Positions 38,971 to 48,006 are shown, counted from the first letter of the stretch. The stretch is 64,000 bases of DNA from Colwellia sp. M166 (GCF_024585285.1 NZ_CP040755.1:4030001-4094000); one strand, 5' to 3'. The notes: generated by a model from the letters alone, not told the origin. Made by a program: numbers and translations.

Positions 38971-39870
38971 GGCTGTAGAATTTCTCCAAAAATGACGTTT
39001 TCACATCTTTTTTATATTTGACGGAATTGCTTGTTTTTTAACCTTGAACTGAGTTTTAGTCTGTGATCTAATAGATATTATTCACCGACAGCAAAATATC
39101 ATGGCGAACTATAAACCTGATTTATCTTGTCAAAGTAAGTTCATTCCCATCGATTTTTCACAACAAATAATGCCCGGCACCTTTGAGTATGCGCTTGCGC
39201 ATATTGTTGATAACCATCTTGATTTATCAGGCTTTGAACAGTGGTATCAAAACGATAAAGGCGGCGCAGCCGCCTATTCTCCGTCCGTGATGCTAAAAAC
39301 AATTCTCTTTGGTTATTCTCGTGGGTTTATCAATAGTCGCCGCATTGCCAACGCTTGTGAAACCAACATTACCTTTATGAGTTTATCGGGAGATATTCAG
39401 CCACATTACACCTGTATTGCTGCATTCGTTGCGCGGATGAAAGAGCAAATTGAGCCACTATTTACCCAAGTATTACTGATATGTGATAAAGAAGGCCTCA
39501 TTGGTCGCCATATGTTTGCTATCGATGGTTGCAAAATAAAATCAAATGCCAGTAAGGAATACAGCGGCACGTTTGAAGAGCTAAAGCGTAAGGAAACGAA
39601 ATTACGTAAGGCCAGCCAACGTATATTGGCGAGGCATCAAGTACAAGATGGCTTAAGTGATGATGAAGTCAGTCATGACTTAAAGCAAAAAGCGAAACTT
39701 GATAATAGCGCCAGTAAAATCAGCGAGTTCTTAGCCACTCACCAAGAAAAAACAGGCAGCACAGGCAAGCCTGTTAAAAGTAACGTTACCGATAATGACA
39801 GTGCCAAAATGACCACCAGTAAAGGCACTATTCATTTAATTTTAATAAAAACGAGTAATTCTACAGGCTC
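38969..39870 (+). mobile_element. internally deleted IS1182-like element
   Basis: Ends GAGGCTGTAGAATTTCTC (38969) and its inverted counterpart GAGTAATTCTACAGGCTC (to 39870) match at most positions. Inside, only the N-terminal part of the transposase remains, fused at about 39833 to the last 38 bp of the element. The same right-end sequence terminates the remnant at 38187-38224. About 0.9 kb. Confidence 0.82.
39101..39833 (+). pseudogene. IS1182-family transposase, C-terminus deleted
   Basis: Start YKPDLSCQSKFIPIDFSQQI, then YSPSVMLKTILFGYSRGFIN and FAIDGCKIKSNASKE (first catalytic Asp), typical of IS1182 (DUF772-type N-terminus). Only about 244 of roughly 450-500 residues remain; the frame then runs through the right terminal repeat. 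Confidence 0.87.
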
Positions 39871-39881
39871 GGTAGTTGCCT

Positions 39882-40160
39882 TTATTCTGGTGGGAAATTC
39901 TGCTTTTGGTGTAAAACTCGCATTATTTTAATCGTATCACCATCGACCCAATAAGAAACAATCATTGATATTTCTGGAATGATTAGCACTCTTCCACGAA
40001 AAATATCTCTTTTAACACCCATTAGTGGGTGTTCTAGTAAGTTTTCAACTTTAGCTTCAATAGTTTGATCAGTTTTGTCTGCTGCATTTGGGTTAAAATC
40101 AAAAAGAAATTCAAATATTTTTTCACGATCATTTAGTGATTCTTCTTCCCAAAAGATCAT
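39882..40160 (-). CDS. cassette: RelE/ParE-family toxin
   Basis: 92 residues: NDREKIFEFLFDFNPNAADK, HPLMGVKRDIFRGRVLIIPE, SMIVSYWVDGDTIKIMRVLH, a RelE/ParE-type fold. It overlaps its antitoxin by 4 bases. It is on the strand opposite to cassette orientation, like yoeB-yefM in cassette 6. Target unknown. Confidence 0.85.
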   Translation of the reverse strand: MIFWEEESLNDREKIFEFLFDFNPNAADKTDQTIEAKVENLLEHPLMGVKRDIFRGRVLIIPEISMIVSYWVDGDTIKIMRVLHQKQNFPPE

Positions 40161-40441
40161 GATTTGTCTCTATTACGGATTTTCTGTTTTCTTGCTTCCA
40201 TTAATGTTTTTGCTTCATCATGTACAATAAAATCAGCTTTTCCATTATCAAACTTGTCAAATGCTGCATTTATTTGTTCCGATAACCATGCATCATGGCT
40301 CATCGTTTTTCTCTGTTCTTCTGCTAAACCTTCTGCGAGTTCTCGGCATGCGTCGCTAAGAGTGCGACCTTGGCTTTCGGCCATTAGTTGCGCCAAACGT
40401 TTTGTTTCTTCATCAACTCTAAATTGAATGCGAGTGTCCAT
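40157..40441 (-). CDS. cassette: RelB/DinJ-type antitoxin
   Basis: 94 residues. The N-terminal MDTRIQFRVDEETKRLAQLM is a ribbon-helix-helix DNA-binding segment, and the C-terminal FIVHDEAKTLMEARKQKIRN is a RelB-like toxin-binding tail. It has its own upstream region before attC9. Confidence 0.85.
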   Translation of the reverse strand: MDTRIQFRVDEETKRLAQLMAESQGRTLSDACRELAEGLAEEQRKTMSHDAWLSEQINAAFDKFDNGKADFIVHDEAKTLMEARKQKIRNRDKS

Positions 40442-40502
40442 TATAAGTTACCTTAAACTAGTGTTGTACTCACAAATGTTAGCACTACGATTAATCCAAG
40501 GC

Positions 40503-40597
40503 AACTATAAGGTGCTTAAACGGAAAAATTACAGTTGGCTGCGCTCGTACCTCGCACATTATAGCCAACTGCATTTTTCCGCTTAGCTAAGCGTTGG
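40503..40597 (+). other. attC9
   Basis: 95 bp: R'' CTATAAG, inner arms CAGTTGGCT and AGCCAACTG, R' GCGTTGG 40591-40597. R'' GGCAACTA pairs with TAGTTGCC at 39872-39879, just right of the IS1182-like derivative. It is the last clear attC. Confidence 0.87.
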
Positions 40598-40606
40598 TAT
40601 ACGCAT

Positions 40607-40711
40607 ATGAGAATAACGGAAATAGAGGAAATAGCGGACATATATGGACGCTTCCTTGATGTCAACCCAAGTGAATACGAAAACATAACAAAACGGGCTT
40701 ATGTTTTTGAT
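40607..40711 (+). CDS. last cassette: small or truncated ORF
   Basis: A 34-codon ORF (MRITEIEEIADIYGRFL start) begins 10 bp after attC9, the place where cassette genes start. No family was recognised and no closing attC was found downstream. It may be the 5' remnant of a cassette gene cut by later rearrangement. Confidence 0.35.
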
Positions 40712-40973
40712 TACTGAGCATTACTCTTTTCATACTTTTGTTCATGATGACAGGCGCTTTCGCTTGCTTAAAGCAAACTGTACTGACATATATTCGAGCT
40801 ATGGTTTGTTATCCATGCTCCAGATAAGTTGCGAACTAGAAATACCTTAAAACATTGTTCACCCAAACGTGATAGATACACTTGTCCTCTCACAGGCTTT
40901 GTTCTAGTTGGCTAGTGCCTTTTTTTCATCTTATCAACAACAGTCTTGAAAAGTTTTCTGGATAAATTAAGTC

Positions 40974-41038
40974 CCCTCTAGCAGCCTAAACACCCACACA
41001 GACTCATGGCCTTTGTCCTGCACAGGCTTACTAGAGGG
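40974..41038 (-). ncRNA. stem-loop 3' of IS1111-type transposase (bridge-RNA candidate)
   Basis: Arms CCCTCTAGCAGCCT (40974-40987) and AGGCTTACTAGAGGG (41024-41038) form a long stem 17 bp past the transposase stop. IS110-family elements encode a bridge RNA in a non-coding end, downstream of the gene in the IS1111 group as I recall. Assignment is inference. Confidence 0.35.
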
Positions 41039-41054
41039 TAAAACGGGTCGTCAA

Positions 41055-42080
41055 TCATGTGATTACCTTAACCGGTTGAGGCGTGTAATGGCATTGCTTT
41101 TGTAACAATGTCCACATGATGCGTGCTAACTTGTGCGCAGTGGCAACCGCGGTACAATTGAACGGTTTTCGTGCACTTAACTGGGTTATCCACACACTCA
41201 ATGCATCGTGTTTCTTTCTGGCATGAACGATGATGGCACGCGCACCATGGATAAGCTGTTTACGCAGGTATTGGTCTCCACGTTTACTGATGCCGCCCAT
41301 CACGCTTTTATTGCCTGAGGCAAATTGTTTGGGTGTAATGCCTAGCCAAACAGCAAAGTCGCGTGCACTGGTGAAGGCTTGTCCACTGCCTATAGAGGCA
41401 ATAAAGGCAGAAGCATTGAGGTAACCAATGCCAGGGATACTCAATAGTATTTGCCCTAATGAATTGGCTTCAATGTCAGTTTTTAATTGTTTTTCAATCG
41501 CTTTAATACGTAGGTTTAAGGTTTTGAATTCTTGATAAACATCGTTAACTAGCCACTGAACTGATACCGATAACGTGGTATCAAGTGATAATGCTTGCAT
41601 ACTTTCATTAAAAGCAGGTATGCCTAACGGGAAAACAAGGCCAATGTCAGCTAATAAACCACGTAGTTGATTAGTGACCGCTGTACGTGTTTTAAGTAAC
41701 CTTTCTCGCAAGCGATGTAGCATTAACGTTTCTTGCTGAGTTTGGGTTTTGATGGGGACAAACCGAATGAAAGGTCGCCTACTTGCTTCGAATATGGCCA
41801 GTGTATCGTTACTGTCATTCTTGTTTCCTCGCACAAAAGGTGTCACGTGTTGCGCAGGAATTAAGTGCACAGTGTGACCGATGGATTCAAACAACCGGCC
41901 CCAATAATGAGAAGAATAACAGGCCTCCATCACAACACGACATGGGGGTTGCATTTGCATAAAATGCTTCAGTTGAGCGCGGTTCAAGCGCTTATTAAAA
42001 ACGCCTTTATTAGCCTCAGTAAACCCCATGAGTTGAAAAACGTTTTTTGCTAAATCAATTGATATTGTGCTAACTTTCAT
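41055..42080 (-). CDS. IS110-family (IS1111 group) transposase
   Basis: 341-residue DEDD/serine recombinase. The N-terminal RuvC-like part has TISIDLAKNVFQLMGF (Asp) and VVMEACYSSHYWGRLF (Glu), with FVRGNKNDSNDTLAIFEA (Asp pair). The C-terminal Tnp20 domain has LLSIPGIGYLNASAFIASIG and SVMGGISKRGDQYLRKQLIH, containing the conserved Ser segment. It appears intact. Element ends were not resolved. It lies just past the last attC. Confidence 0.92.
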   Translation of the reverse strand: MKVSTISIDLAKNVFQLMGFTEANKGVFNKRLNRAQLKHFMQMQPPCRVVMEACYSSHYWGRLFESIGHTVHLIPAQHVTPFVRGNKNDSNDTLAIFEASRRPFIRFVPIKTQTQQETLMLHRLRERLLKTRTAVTNQLRGLLADIGLVFPLGIPAFNESMQALSLDTTLSVSVQWLVNDVYQEFKTLNLRIKAIEKQLKTDIEANSLGQILLSIPGIGYLNASAFIASIGSGQAFTSARDFAVWLGITPKQFASGNKSVMGGISKRGDQYLRKQLIHGARAIIVHARKKHDALSVWITQLSARKPFNCTAVATAHKLARIMWTLLQKQCHYTPQPVKVIT

Positions 42081-42918
42081 GACGGACGTTCCTTAAATTA
42101 ACTGATTGTTTTTAACCAGTTTGGCGCATTGACGCCGTAATTGGGAGCGTCCATCACATCACCCACTCAAAAATATCAATAACAAATAAATAATATTTGG
42201 TGCATTTTTACGCTACTTGCTTTGGTTTATCATTGTCGCAGTGGCGACGACACCCAAAGGGAGGCTGACGCCGACCTCGCTCTGGACTCCCTCGGCGCTG
42301 CTGAAAAATGTACTCTTCACAAAATAATAATGTATCGAGCTAACGCTCAGAACGCACATCCATGTGCTACTTCGCTTTGATGGCATCCTGCCAACAATAG
42401 CTGAACATTAATATTTTATTCAGCATTTTTCCAAAGCAGATTGGGGTGATCGCTAATCTTTCGTAATTCTATTATTAGCTTTACTTGCTGTACCATTTTA
42501 ACGATCGCTAAATTCCCACCTCAGCGTTGAAATATTAATTTTTAACAGCAGTTAATCGATGACAGCCATGGCCGTTCTCAGGCATCCATGCCTTCACGGC
42601 ATTAGTGCATCCCTGCACGTCGATGGCTGGAACTGACGTCGCGCAGGGACGAGCATTCGTCAGGTATCGATAACTGCAAAAATTACTATTTCAGTTTTAG
42701 CTGAGCAGTGCACAGTGAGGGATGCAAGGGGGGAGATCTGTGCCCGTACCCTAAACATAAGCCCCCTTGCGTGTAGTCGACCCCGACGCCAAGCAAATAA
42801 TCAAACTCTAAGCGACGGTTAAGGCCAAACTAAAAAATTGTGATGGGTGGGAGAAACCATAAGTCTGTTAATCGTTAGAAAACTTGGTACAATGCTATTT
42901 TTTGATTTTAGGTAGCCA
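42081..42918. other. 840-bp non-coding region with dispersed repeat
   Basis: No credible gene was found. Bases about 42320-42460 (AATAATAATGTATCGAGCTA ... AAAGCAGATTGGGGTGATC) recur at about 43246-43395 after the next gene. Bases 42507-42534 (AACGATCGCTAAATTCCCAC) have a relative at about 47766-47790. The segment 42585-42640 has clustered short palindromic repeats around GCATCCATGCC and GCATCCCTGCAC. Confidence 0.6.
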
Positions 42919-43236
42919 ATGAATAAAGGTAATGAGCCGCTACACGGCGTGAAACTTGAACAAATTCTAACTGAACTTGAGAAGGAAGTTGGTTGGGATA
43001 AGATGGGTGAGTTACTGAATATTCGTTGTTTCCTCAATAAACCGCGCCTTAAATCAAGTTTGAAATTTCTTCGTACAACCCCTTGGGCACGCAGTAGAGT
43101 TGAAATTTTGTACCTGAAAACCTTTTGTAGTAAAGATAAAGGCACAGGGAGTGCAATCAGAGGGATACTTGCTCAAAAAACAGCAGTAGCAGAAAAGACC
43201 TCCAGCAAGCCTGCTCCCTTTGTTTGGCCAACGTAG
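42919..43236 (+). CDS. VF530-like (DUF2132) protein
   Basis: 105 residues. The core LHGVKLEQILTELEKEVGWD, MGELLNIRCFLNKPRLKSSL and KFLRTTPWARSRVEILYL matches the VF530/DUF2132 family, small proteins with a DNA-binding-like fold and unknown role. The C-terminal tail of about 35 residues is low in conservation. It lies between two copies of a dispersed repeat, outside the recognisable cassette array. Confidence 0.82.
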   Translation: MNKGNEPLHGVKLEQILTELEKEVGWDKMGELLNIRCFLNKPRLKSSLKFLRTTPWARSRVEILYLKTFCSKDKGTGSAIRGILAQKTAVAEKTSSKPAPFVWPT

Positions 43237-43245
43237 CAAGATAAA

Positions 43246-43395
43246 TAAACGTGATAAAATAATAATGTATCGAGCTAACGCTCGGGTAGCACTGCGCTCC
43301 TTGCCATCCATGGCATTCATAGCATTGCGCTTTACCGTTCATCCATGAACCTTAATATTTTAATCAGTATTCTCCCAAAGCAGATTAGAGTGATC
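43246..43395. repeat. dispersed intergenic repeat, second copy
   Basis: Related to 42320-42460. It starts AAAATAATAATGTATCGAGC and ends CAAAGCAGATTAGAGTGATC, with a variable middle. The two copies bracket the VF530-like gene. Confidence 0.72.
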
Positions 43396-43501
43396 ATGGT
43401 TGCTTTCGAACAAATAACAAGATACCACTTTATTGGTAAGACACGGATGAATAATTTTTTTATTGTTATTTATGGTTAATGATTTATATGTTGTTTAACG
43501 T

Positions 43502-43531
43502 AAAAAACGCAGTATTAAACTGCGTTTTTCT
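43502..43531. terminator. intrinsic terminator of the decarboxylase gene
   Basis: AAAAAACGCAGT-ATTAA-ACTGCGTTTTT: an 8-bp-plus stem with A/T flanks, 50 bp after the decarboxylase stop on the minus strand. Confidence 0.88.
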
Positions 43532-43580
43532 GTATGGATACAAGCCTGATTTTACCGTGCAGGAAACTTTAACTAAGCGC

Positions 43581-44810
43581 TTAGCCGGTTAATTCTTGGT
43601 GGTGTATTTGCTCATTTAATACCACGACTTCTGCGCGTTTGAAAAAGTTAAAGTCGGTAGCTGTCGCTAGCGTATAAGCACCCATCATACGGCTAATAAT
43701 TAAATCGCCATTGTTAAGTTTAGGTAGCATGATCGATTCGCTAATTACATCAATACTGTCGCATGTTGGGCCTGCAAGTACGGATTCAAAACGCGTAAAA
43801 TCTTGTTTTGCACTGTCGATTGGGTATGCCGCTTCATCAAACATTAAACCGCTGAACGAGCCGTAAATACCGTCATCTAAGTAGTACCATGTTTTACCTT
43901 CACGCACAGCTTGACCCATAATAGACGCCACACTGGTTACACAACTTGCCACAATAAATCGACCCGGCTCAGCAAGTATTTGCATGGTTTCTGGTAATTG
44001 AGCAAGGGCGAGGTTAATTGGCGTGCAAAACACATCAATTGGTAATACGTCAGTGCTGTAAGGCACCGGAAAACCACCACCGATATCTAATGTGCTCAAT
44101 GCAGGTAAACCGAGTTCATTTACTTGTAAAATTATTTTTGCACAGGCATTTATTGCCTCTACGTATTTAGTTGGGTTTGGCGATTGCGAGCCAACATGAA
44201 ACGATAAGCCTTTGATTCTAATACCTAGCTGTTGTGCGTAGGTCATGATTTCAATGGCCATTTCAGGGCTACAACCAAACTTTTTAGATAAATCAGCAAA
44301 TGCATCTTTATTGCGGAAACTTAAACGTACTAAAATTTCAGCTTGATCTTTGTAAGCAATAAATTTTTCTAGTTCGTTGATGTTATCCACCACAAATACA
44401 GTACAACCATAAGCTAGTGCATCACGGATATCGCTATCGCGTTTAATAGGGTGCGTGTGAATGGTACGCTCACTTGGTACGCCTTCACGGGCAACTAAAT
44501 CAATTTCGCCGCTGGTGGCAAGATCAAAGCTTGCGCCTTCTGCTAATAATGTGCGAACAACCGCGGCTAATGGCAGAGGTTTTAAGGCAAAGTGTAGGGT
44601 TACGTTTGGTAGTGCATTTTTAAGTGCGTGGTATTGGCGACGAATAGCTTCGCAGTCAAGCACCATTAAAGGCGCACCGTATTGTGCTGCTAGTTGTTCA
44701 ATTTCTTGATTGCTTGGTTGCGTATAAGCAAAGCATTCGCTTTGGTTAGCTGCAGCCGCAACTGCAGGTACTTTGATGTGGAAATCTTTTAATTGCGTAG
44801 ATAAAGCCAT
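43581..44810 (-). CDS. ornithine/lysine decarboxylase (type III, alanine-racemase fold)
   Basis: PLP-dependent decarboxylase for putrescine or cadaverine synthesis, 409 residues. The PLP lysine is K77 in HFALKPLPLAAVV, the phosphate loop is DIGGGFPVPY, and EPGRFIVA is near the C-terminal barrel strand. GPTCDSIDVI carries the catalytic Cys from the partner subunit and ends with the Asp typical of ornithine and lysine decarboxylases. The eukaryotic-like type is frequent in Alteromonadales. It has a structured leader (44819-44862). Confidence 0.92.
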   Translation of the reverse strand: MALSTQLKDFHIKVPAVAAAANQSECFAYTQPSNQEIEQLAAQYGAPLMVLDCEAIRRQYHALKNALPNVTLHFALKPLPLAAVVRTLLAEGASFDLATSGEIDLVAREGVPSERTIHTHPIKRDSDIRDALAYGCTVFVVDNINELEKFIAYKDQAEILVRLSFRNKDAFADLSKKFGCSPEMAIEIMTYAQQLGIRIKGLSFHVGSQSPNPTKYVEAINACAKIILQVNELGLPALSTLDIGGGFPVPYSTDVLPIDVFCTPINLALAQLPETMQILAEPGRFIVASCVTSVASIMGQAVREGKTWYYLDDGIYGSFSGLMFDEAAYPIDSAKQDFTRFESVLAGPTCDSIDVISESIMLPKLNNGDLIISRMMGAYTLATATDFNFFKRAEVVVLNEQIHHQELTG

Positions 44811-44818
44811 GGTATTCT

Positions 44819-44862
44819 CCGAGTAAAAGAACGTCGTTATTACGTTCTCAGTAACCGCTCGG
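44819..44862 (-). promoter_or_regulatory. nested hairpin covering the decarboxylase ribosome-binding region
   Basis: On the minus strand CCGAG ... CTCGG encloses GAACGT-aataacg-ACGTTC. The 3' arm CTCGG directly continues into GGAGAA, the ribosome-binding site 9 bp before the ATG. Such a structure could control translation. A 15-codon ORF (44895-44942, MSNYPRVNLTVHKHY) lies just upstream. Confidence 0.45.
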
Positions 44863-45020
44863 ATAAGGGGTATCTACGAGTCAGTTAAGTGATATCAATA
44901 GTGCTTATGCACAGTCAAATTCACTCTTGGATAGTTGCTCATTGCCTTGCTACAAACTAAATTTGTAATGTACTCGGATTGGCTATCATCAAGAAGCGGC
45001 GAGATAATAATGTGAGTTTT

Positions 45021-45067
45021 AAATTTGTGCAACATTTATTTTAAAAAAGTTAATGTTGCACAAATTT
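45021..45067. other. 16-bp perfect inverted repeat
   Basis: AAATTTGTGCAACATT (45021-45036) is repeated inverted at 45052-45067 with a 15-base spacer, in the 445-bp gap between the decarboxylase and MBL-fold genes. It may be an operator or RNA hairpin. The rest of the gap shows no gene beyond the 15-codon ORF at 44895-44942. Confidence 0.7.
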
Positions 45068-45255
45068 AGGCTGTAGCATTAAGCGTCGGCTTATTCTCTA
45101 CTCATATAACCCTTTGCTTTTATTGCTTAAAGTTTTGTGGGTTTATTTTTTTATGTCGTGTTAGCGCTCGAAGGTTTAAAGCGTAATGGGTTGATATGAT
45201 GAAATAACGTATTGTGATTTCATCTTTATCTGTATATCTAGCATCTAAACGAGCA

Positions 45256-46113
45256 TTATAAATCACTGCGCCATCCCATGCCTGACTCTTCCATTAACCG
45301 TTCGTATACGCCTTCAATATTGAGCGGTAACCAAGCTTCATATTGTCTGAAGTCTTTAAATTCATCTAGCTGAATGTTTTGTTTTATTTCATCAAGTGTT
45401 TTACCGGCTAAAGCACCTGCAGTTACTTGGCTGTATAATTGCTCTATGTAACTTAAATAATGTTTTACATCGGCTTTATTTCCTATATCAGCGTGACCAC
45501 CAACAAAGGTATCAAAGTCATAATTGAGCACCGCTTTTGTTGAGTTGATCATGCCTTGAATATCGTAACTCCATAGCTTTTGCCATGGCATTCTACCGAT
45601 TAATATCCAATCAACGACAAATAAGGTTTTTTGCTTTTCAAACAACATACTGACTGAGCCACGACCGTCATTGGGGCCATGGTAATTAAGTTTAACGCTT
45701 GAGTCTCCTAGGGTTAGCACTAACTCGTCATCGAAAGTGAGGTCAGGTGTTACAGTTTTCATTTGCGTGTTTTTAATATCTTGCGCACTGAGTGTGTGGG
45801 CAACAAAAGTGGTATGCGGGCTTTTAAATGCTTCTGCGCCATAAATATGGTCACTGTGATTATGACTATAGATGACATACTTAACGGGAACGTTAAAACG
45901 GGTTTTAATTTGTTCGTTCAGCCAAGTGGCAGCTTTTTTATTCAGTGGGTCGGTAACAATGGCGCCTTGTGGGGTGATCAAAAATACTGAGCGATGTCTG
46001 TCGTCAATAAAACGGTACAAACCATCACCTAAATCTTCAATTTCAAGTGCTTGTGCGCTGAAACCTATTATCAGTAAGGCTGCAGTTAATAGTTTTATCA
46101 ATGATTTTGGCAT
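45256..46113 (-). CDS. periplasmic metallo-beta-lactamase-fold hydrolase
   Basis: 285 residues. The signal peptide is MPKSLIKLLTAALLIIGFSA-QA. The zinc motif HNHSDH is at 84-89. FVVDWILIGRMP and GGHADIG (later His) follow. Length and style fit the quinoprotein-relay or glyoxylase-II-like MBL proteins. The substrate is unknown. The neighbouring divergent gene is a PQQ-type sugar dehydrogenase, and MBL proteins of this group often accompany quinoprotein systems, so a link is possible but not shown. Confidence 0.85.
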   Translation of the reverse strand: MPKSLIKLLTAALLIIGFSAQALEIEDLGDGLYRFIDDRHRSVFLITPQGAIVTDPLNKKAATWLNEQIKTRFNVPVKYVIYSHNHSDHIYGAEAFKSPHTTFVAHTLSAQDIKNTQMKTVTPDLTFDDELVLTLGDSSVKLNYHGPNDGRGSVSMLFEKQKTLFVVDWILIGRMPWQKLWSYDIQGMINSTKAVLNYDFDTFVGGHADIGNKADVKHYLSYIEQLYSQVTAGALAGKTLDEIKQNIQLDEFKDFRQYEAWLPLNIEGVYERLMEESGMGWRSDL

Positions 46114-46426
46114 ATAGCATTCCTTTACATTTATTCAAGCTTAATAACTCTGTTGAAGTAGATAGTCACAATAGACAAAAAATTTCAGTTTATGCGTAAA
46201 AAATAACAAGCTTTGTTAGTGTTAAGTTGTTTTTATAACTATTGTTTTCACTATACGTTAAGCAATAAAATAAACTTAAGCTTGAACTAAAATTAAAGCT
46301 AGTGGCCGCTGGAGTTAAAAGCTACGACCGGCATCTCAATTATATTCGCCATTTTGCTGAACTATTTTGTGGATGTTTATATACTAAACATACAGATATT
46401 TAGTTCTTAATTACCTTGAGAAAATT
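46114..46426. other. divergent intergenic region
   Basis: 313 bp between the MBL-fold gene (minus) and the sugar dehydrogenase gene (plus). It must hold both promoters. I see no repeat, RNA or clear operator. Confidence 0.5.
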
Positions 46427-47569
46427 ATGTCGTCACTCGCTTTTAAATATTGTCAGTACCTGTTGTTATTCTTGTTCTCGTTTAATCTTTGTGCTGAATC
46501 TGGCGGTCAGCAGAGTTATAGCGGTACTGCTGGGGCTACCTTGTTTGCTGAAGAATTTGCTACTTTCGATTCTCCTTGGGCGATGTCTTTTTTGCCTGAT
46601 GGCAAACTTATTGTTACTGAAAAAGCAGGGAAGTTGTTTTTAGTTGATTTGAAAAAACGCTCTAAGCAAACAATACAAGGCGTACCTGAAGTTGTATACG
46701 GTGGGCAAGGTGGCTTAGGCGATGTTATTGTGCATCCGCAATTTAAGATAAATAATTGGCTTTATTTATCTTATGTAGAAGCAGGTAGGTCAGGAAAAAG
46801 AGGCGCCGTTGTGATCCGCGCAAAGTTAAAAATAAACGCTTCAACGCCGACGCTTGAAAATATTGAATTTATTTGGCGTCAATTTCCCAAAGTATCAGGT
46901 TATGGGCATTACTCACACCGCATGGCATTTAGTCCTAACGGGCAACTATTTATAACTTCTGGCGATAGACAAAAGCAAATACCGGCGCAAGACTGGCAGC
47001 AAAACTTAGGAAAGGTAATTCGAGTAAATGCCGATGGCTCTGTACCTAAAGATAATCCCTTTCAACTTAAAGGGGAGCTGGCAAAAACGTTCTGGTCGTT
47101 AGGGCACCGAAATATGCTGGGTATGGCTTTTGATCAGCAAGGGCGTTTGTGGACCCATGAAATGGGTCCTAGAGATGGCGATGAATTAAACTTGACTATC
47201 GCTGGCCATAACTATGGTTGGCCAATTGTTTCTGAGGGCGAACACTACTCAGGTGTTGCTATTCCGGCGCATAACACCCGTGCAGAATTTCATGCACCAG
47301 CCGCTTTTTGGCTACCAACAATTGCCCCGTCCGGTTTGATTATTTATCACGGCGCTATGTTTGCCCAATGGCAGGGTAATGCTTTTATCGGAGGCCTTAA
47401 GTCTCAGGCACTTTTACGCATAAACATAATCGGTGATAGCGCAGCAGAAGCGGAAAGGTTTGCTATGGATAAACGTATACGAGAAGTTGAACAAGGCCCT
47501 GATGGGGCGTTATGGATTTTAGAAGACGGCTCAGGTGCCAGGCTTTTAAAGCTAACTCCAGATAAGTAA
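46427..47569 (+). CDS. PQQ-dependent aldose sugar dehydrogenase (YliI-like)
   Basis: 380-residue periplasmic six-bladed beta-propeller of the soluble glucose/aldose dehydrogenase family. The signal peptide is at about residues 1-24 ([18 protein letters not shown]). Family segments are [66 protein letters not shown] and [20 protein letters not shown] with [11 protein letters not shown] after it, which hold cofactor and calcium residues in relatives. Genuine activity depends on external or made PQQ; no pqq genes are in this window. Confidence 0.9.
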   Translation: MSSLAFKYCQYLLLFLFSFNLCAESGGQQSYSGTAGATLFAEEFATFDSPWAMSFLPDGKLIVTEKAGKLFLVDLKKRSKQTIQGVPEVVYGGQGGLGDVIVHPQFKINNWLYLSYVEAGRSGKRGAVVIRAKLKINASTPTLENIEFIWRQFPKVSGYGHYSHRMAFSPNGQLFITSGDRQKQIPAQDWQQNLGKVIRVNADGSVPKDNPFQLKGELAKTFWSLGHRNMLGMAFDQQGRLWTHEMGPRDGDELNLTIAGHNYGWPIVSEGEHYSGVAIPAHNTRAEFHAPAAFWLPTIAPSGLIIYHGAMFAQWQGNAFIGGLKSQALLRINIIGDSAAEAERFAMDKRIREVEQGPDGALWILEDGSGARLLKLTPDK

Positions 47570-48006
47570 ACATCAATGCCTTGCCTATATGGATGTACTT
47601 AGGTTCAGTCTGGAACGGTGAACCAGTGCCGCTAAAGCTTTTAAATTTCACTGAGTGGGAAGAAACTTAGTCGCATTGGTATAAGTGAGTCGATTGCCGT
47701 TTCATAAAAGCAACAAGTATATAGCGATAATCGAATCATCGTTGGAGTTAAGCCCTTAACTTCAACGATCGCAAAATTCCCATCTCAGCAAGGTAATTAG
47801 TCATTAGCCTAGGTCGGTCTCGACGTCAGTACTATATGAAAATCAAAAATAACTTTGAGAATAATTATGATTTTTATTCTATATTCATAAGGTGAAATTT
47901 AACTTAGGTTAGAAGCTCAAGTTAAGTTTCACCAAAATAAATAAAAAAATTAAATAGAGCAAAAAAGTCAGCCTTTTAAACTCGACAAATAAATCAGGGA
48001 AAAAAT
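47570..48006. repeat. intergenic region with dispersed repeats
   Basis: Bases about 47579-47625 (GCCTTGCCTATATGGATGTA) are related to 18534-18585. Bases 47645-47682 (CACTGAGTGGGAAGAAACTT) resemble the second half of the 52-bp repeats near the universal stress gene. Bases 47766-47790 resemble 42507-42534. No gene was seen in these 437 bp. Confidence 0.6.

Noticed and set aside
38311-40441. Defence island at the integron end
   Set aside because: The recognisable genes are ordinary type II toxin-antitoxin pairs and transposase remnants; no restriction, retron, CBASS or similar genes were seen.
42340-42830. Prophage or tRNA-linked island border
   Set aside because: No tRNA gene, att duplication or phage gene is visible; the palindromic stretches fit dispersed intergenic repeats.
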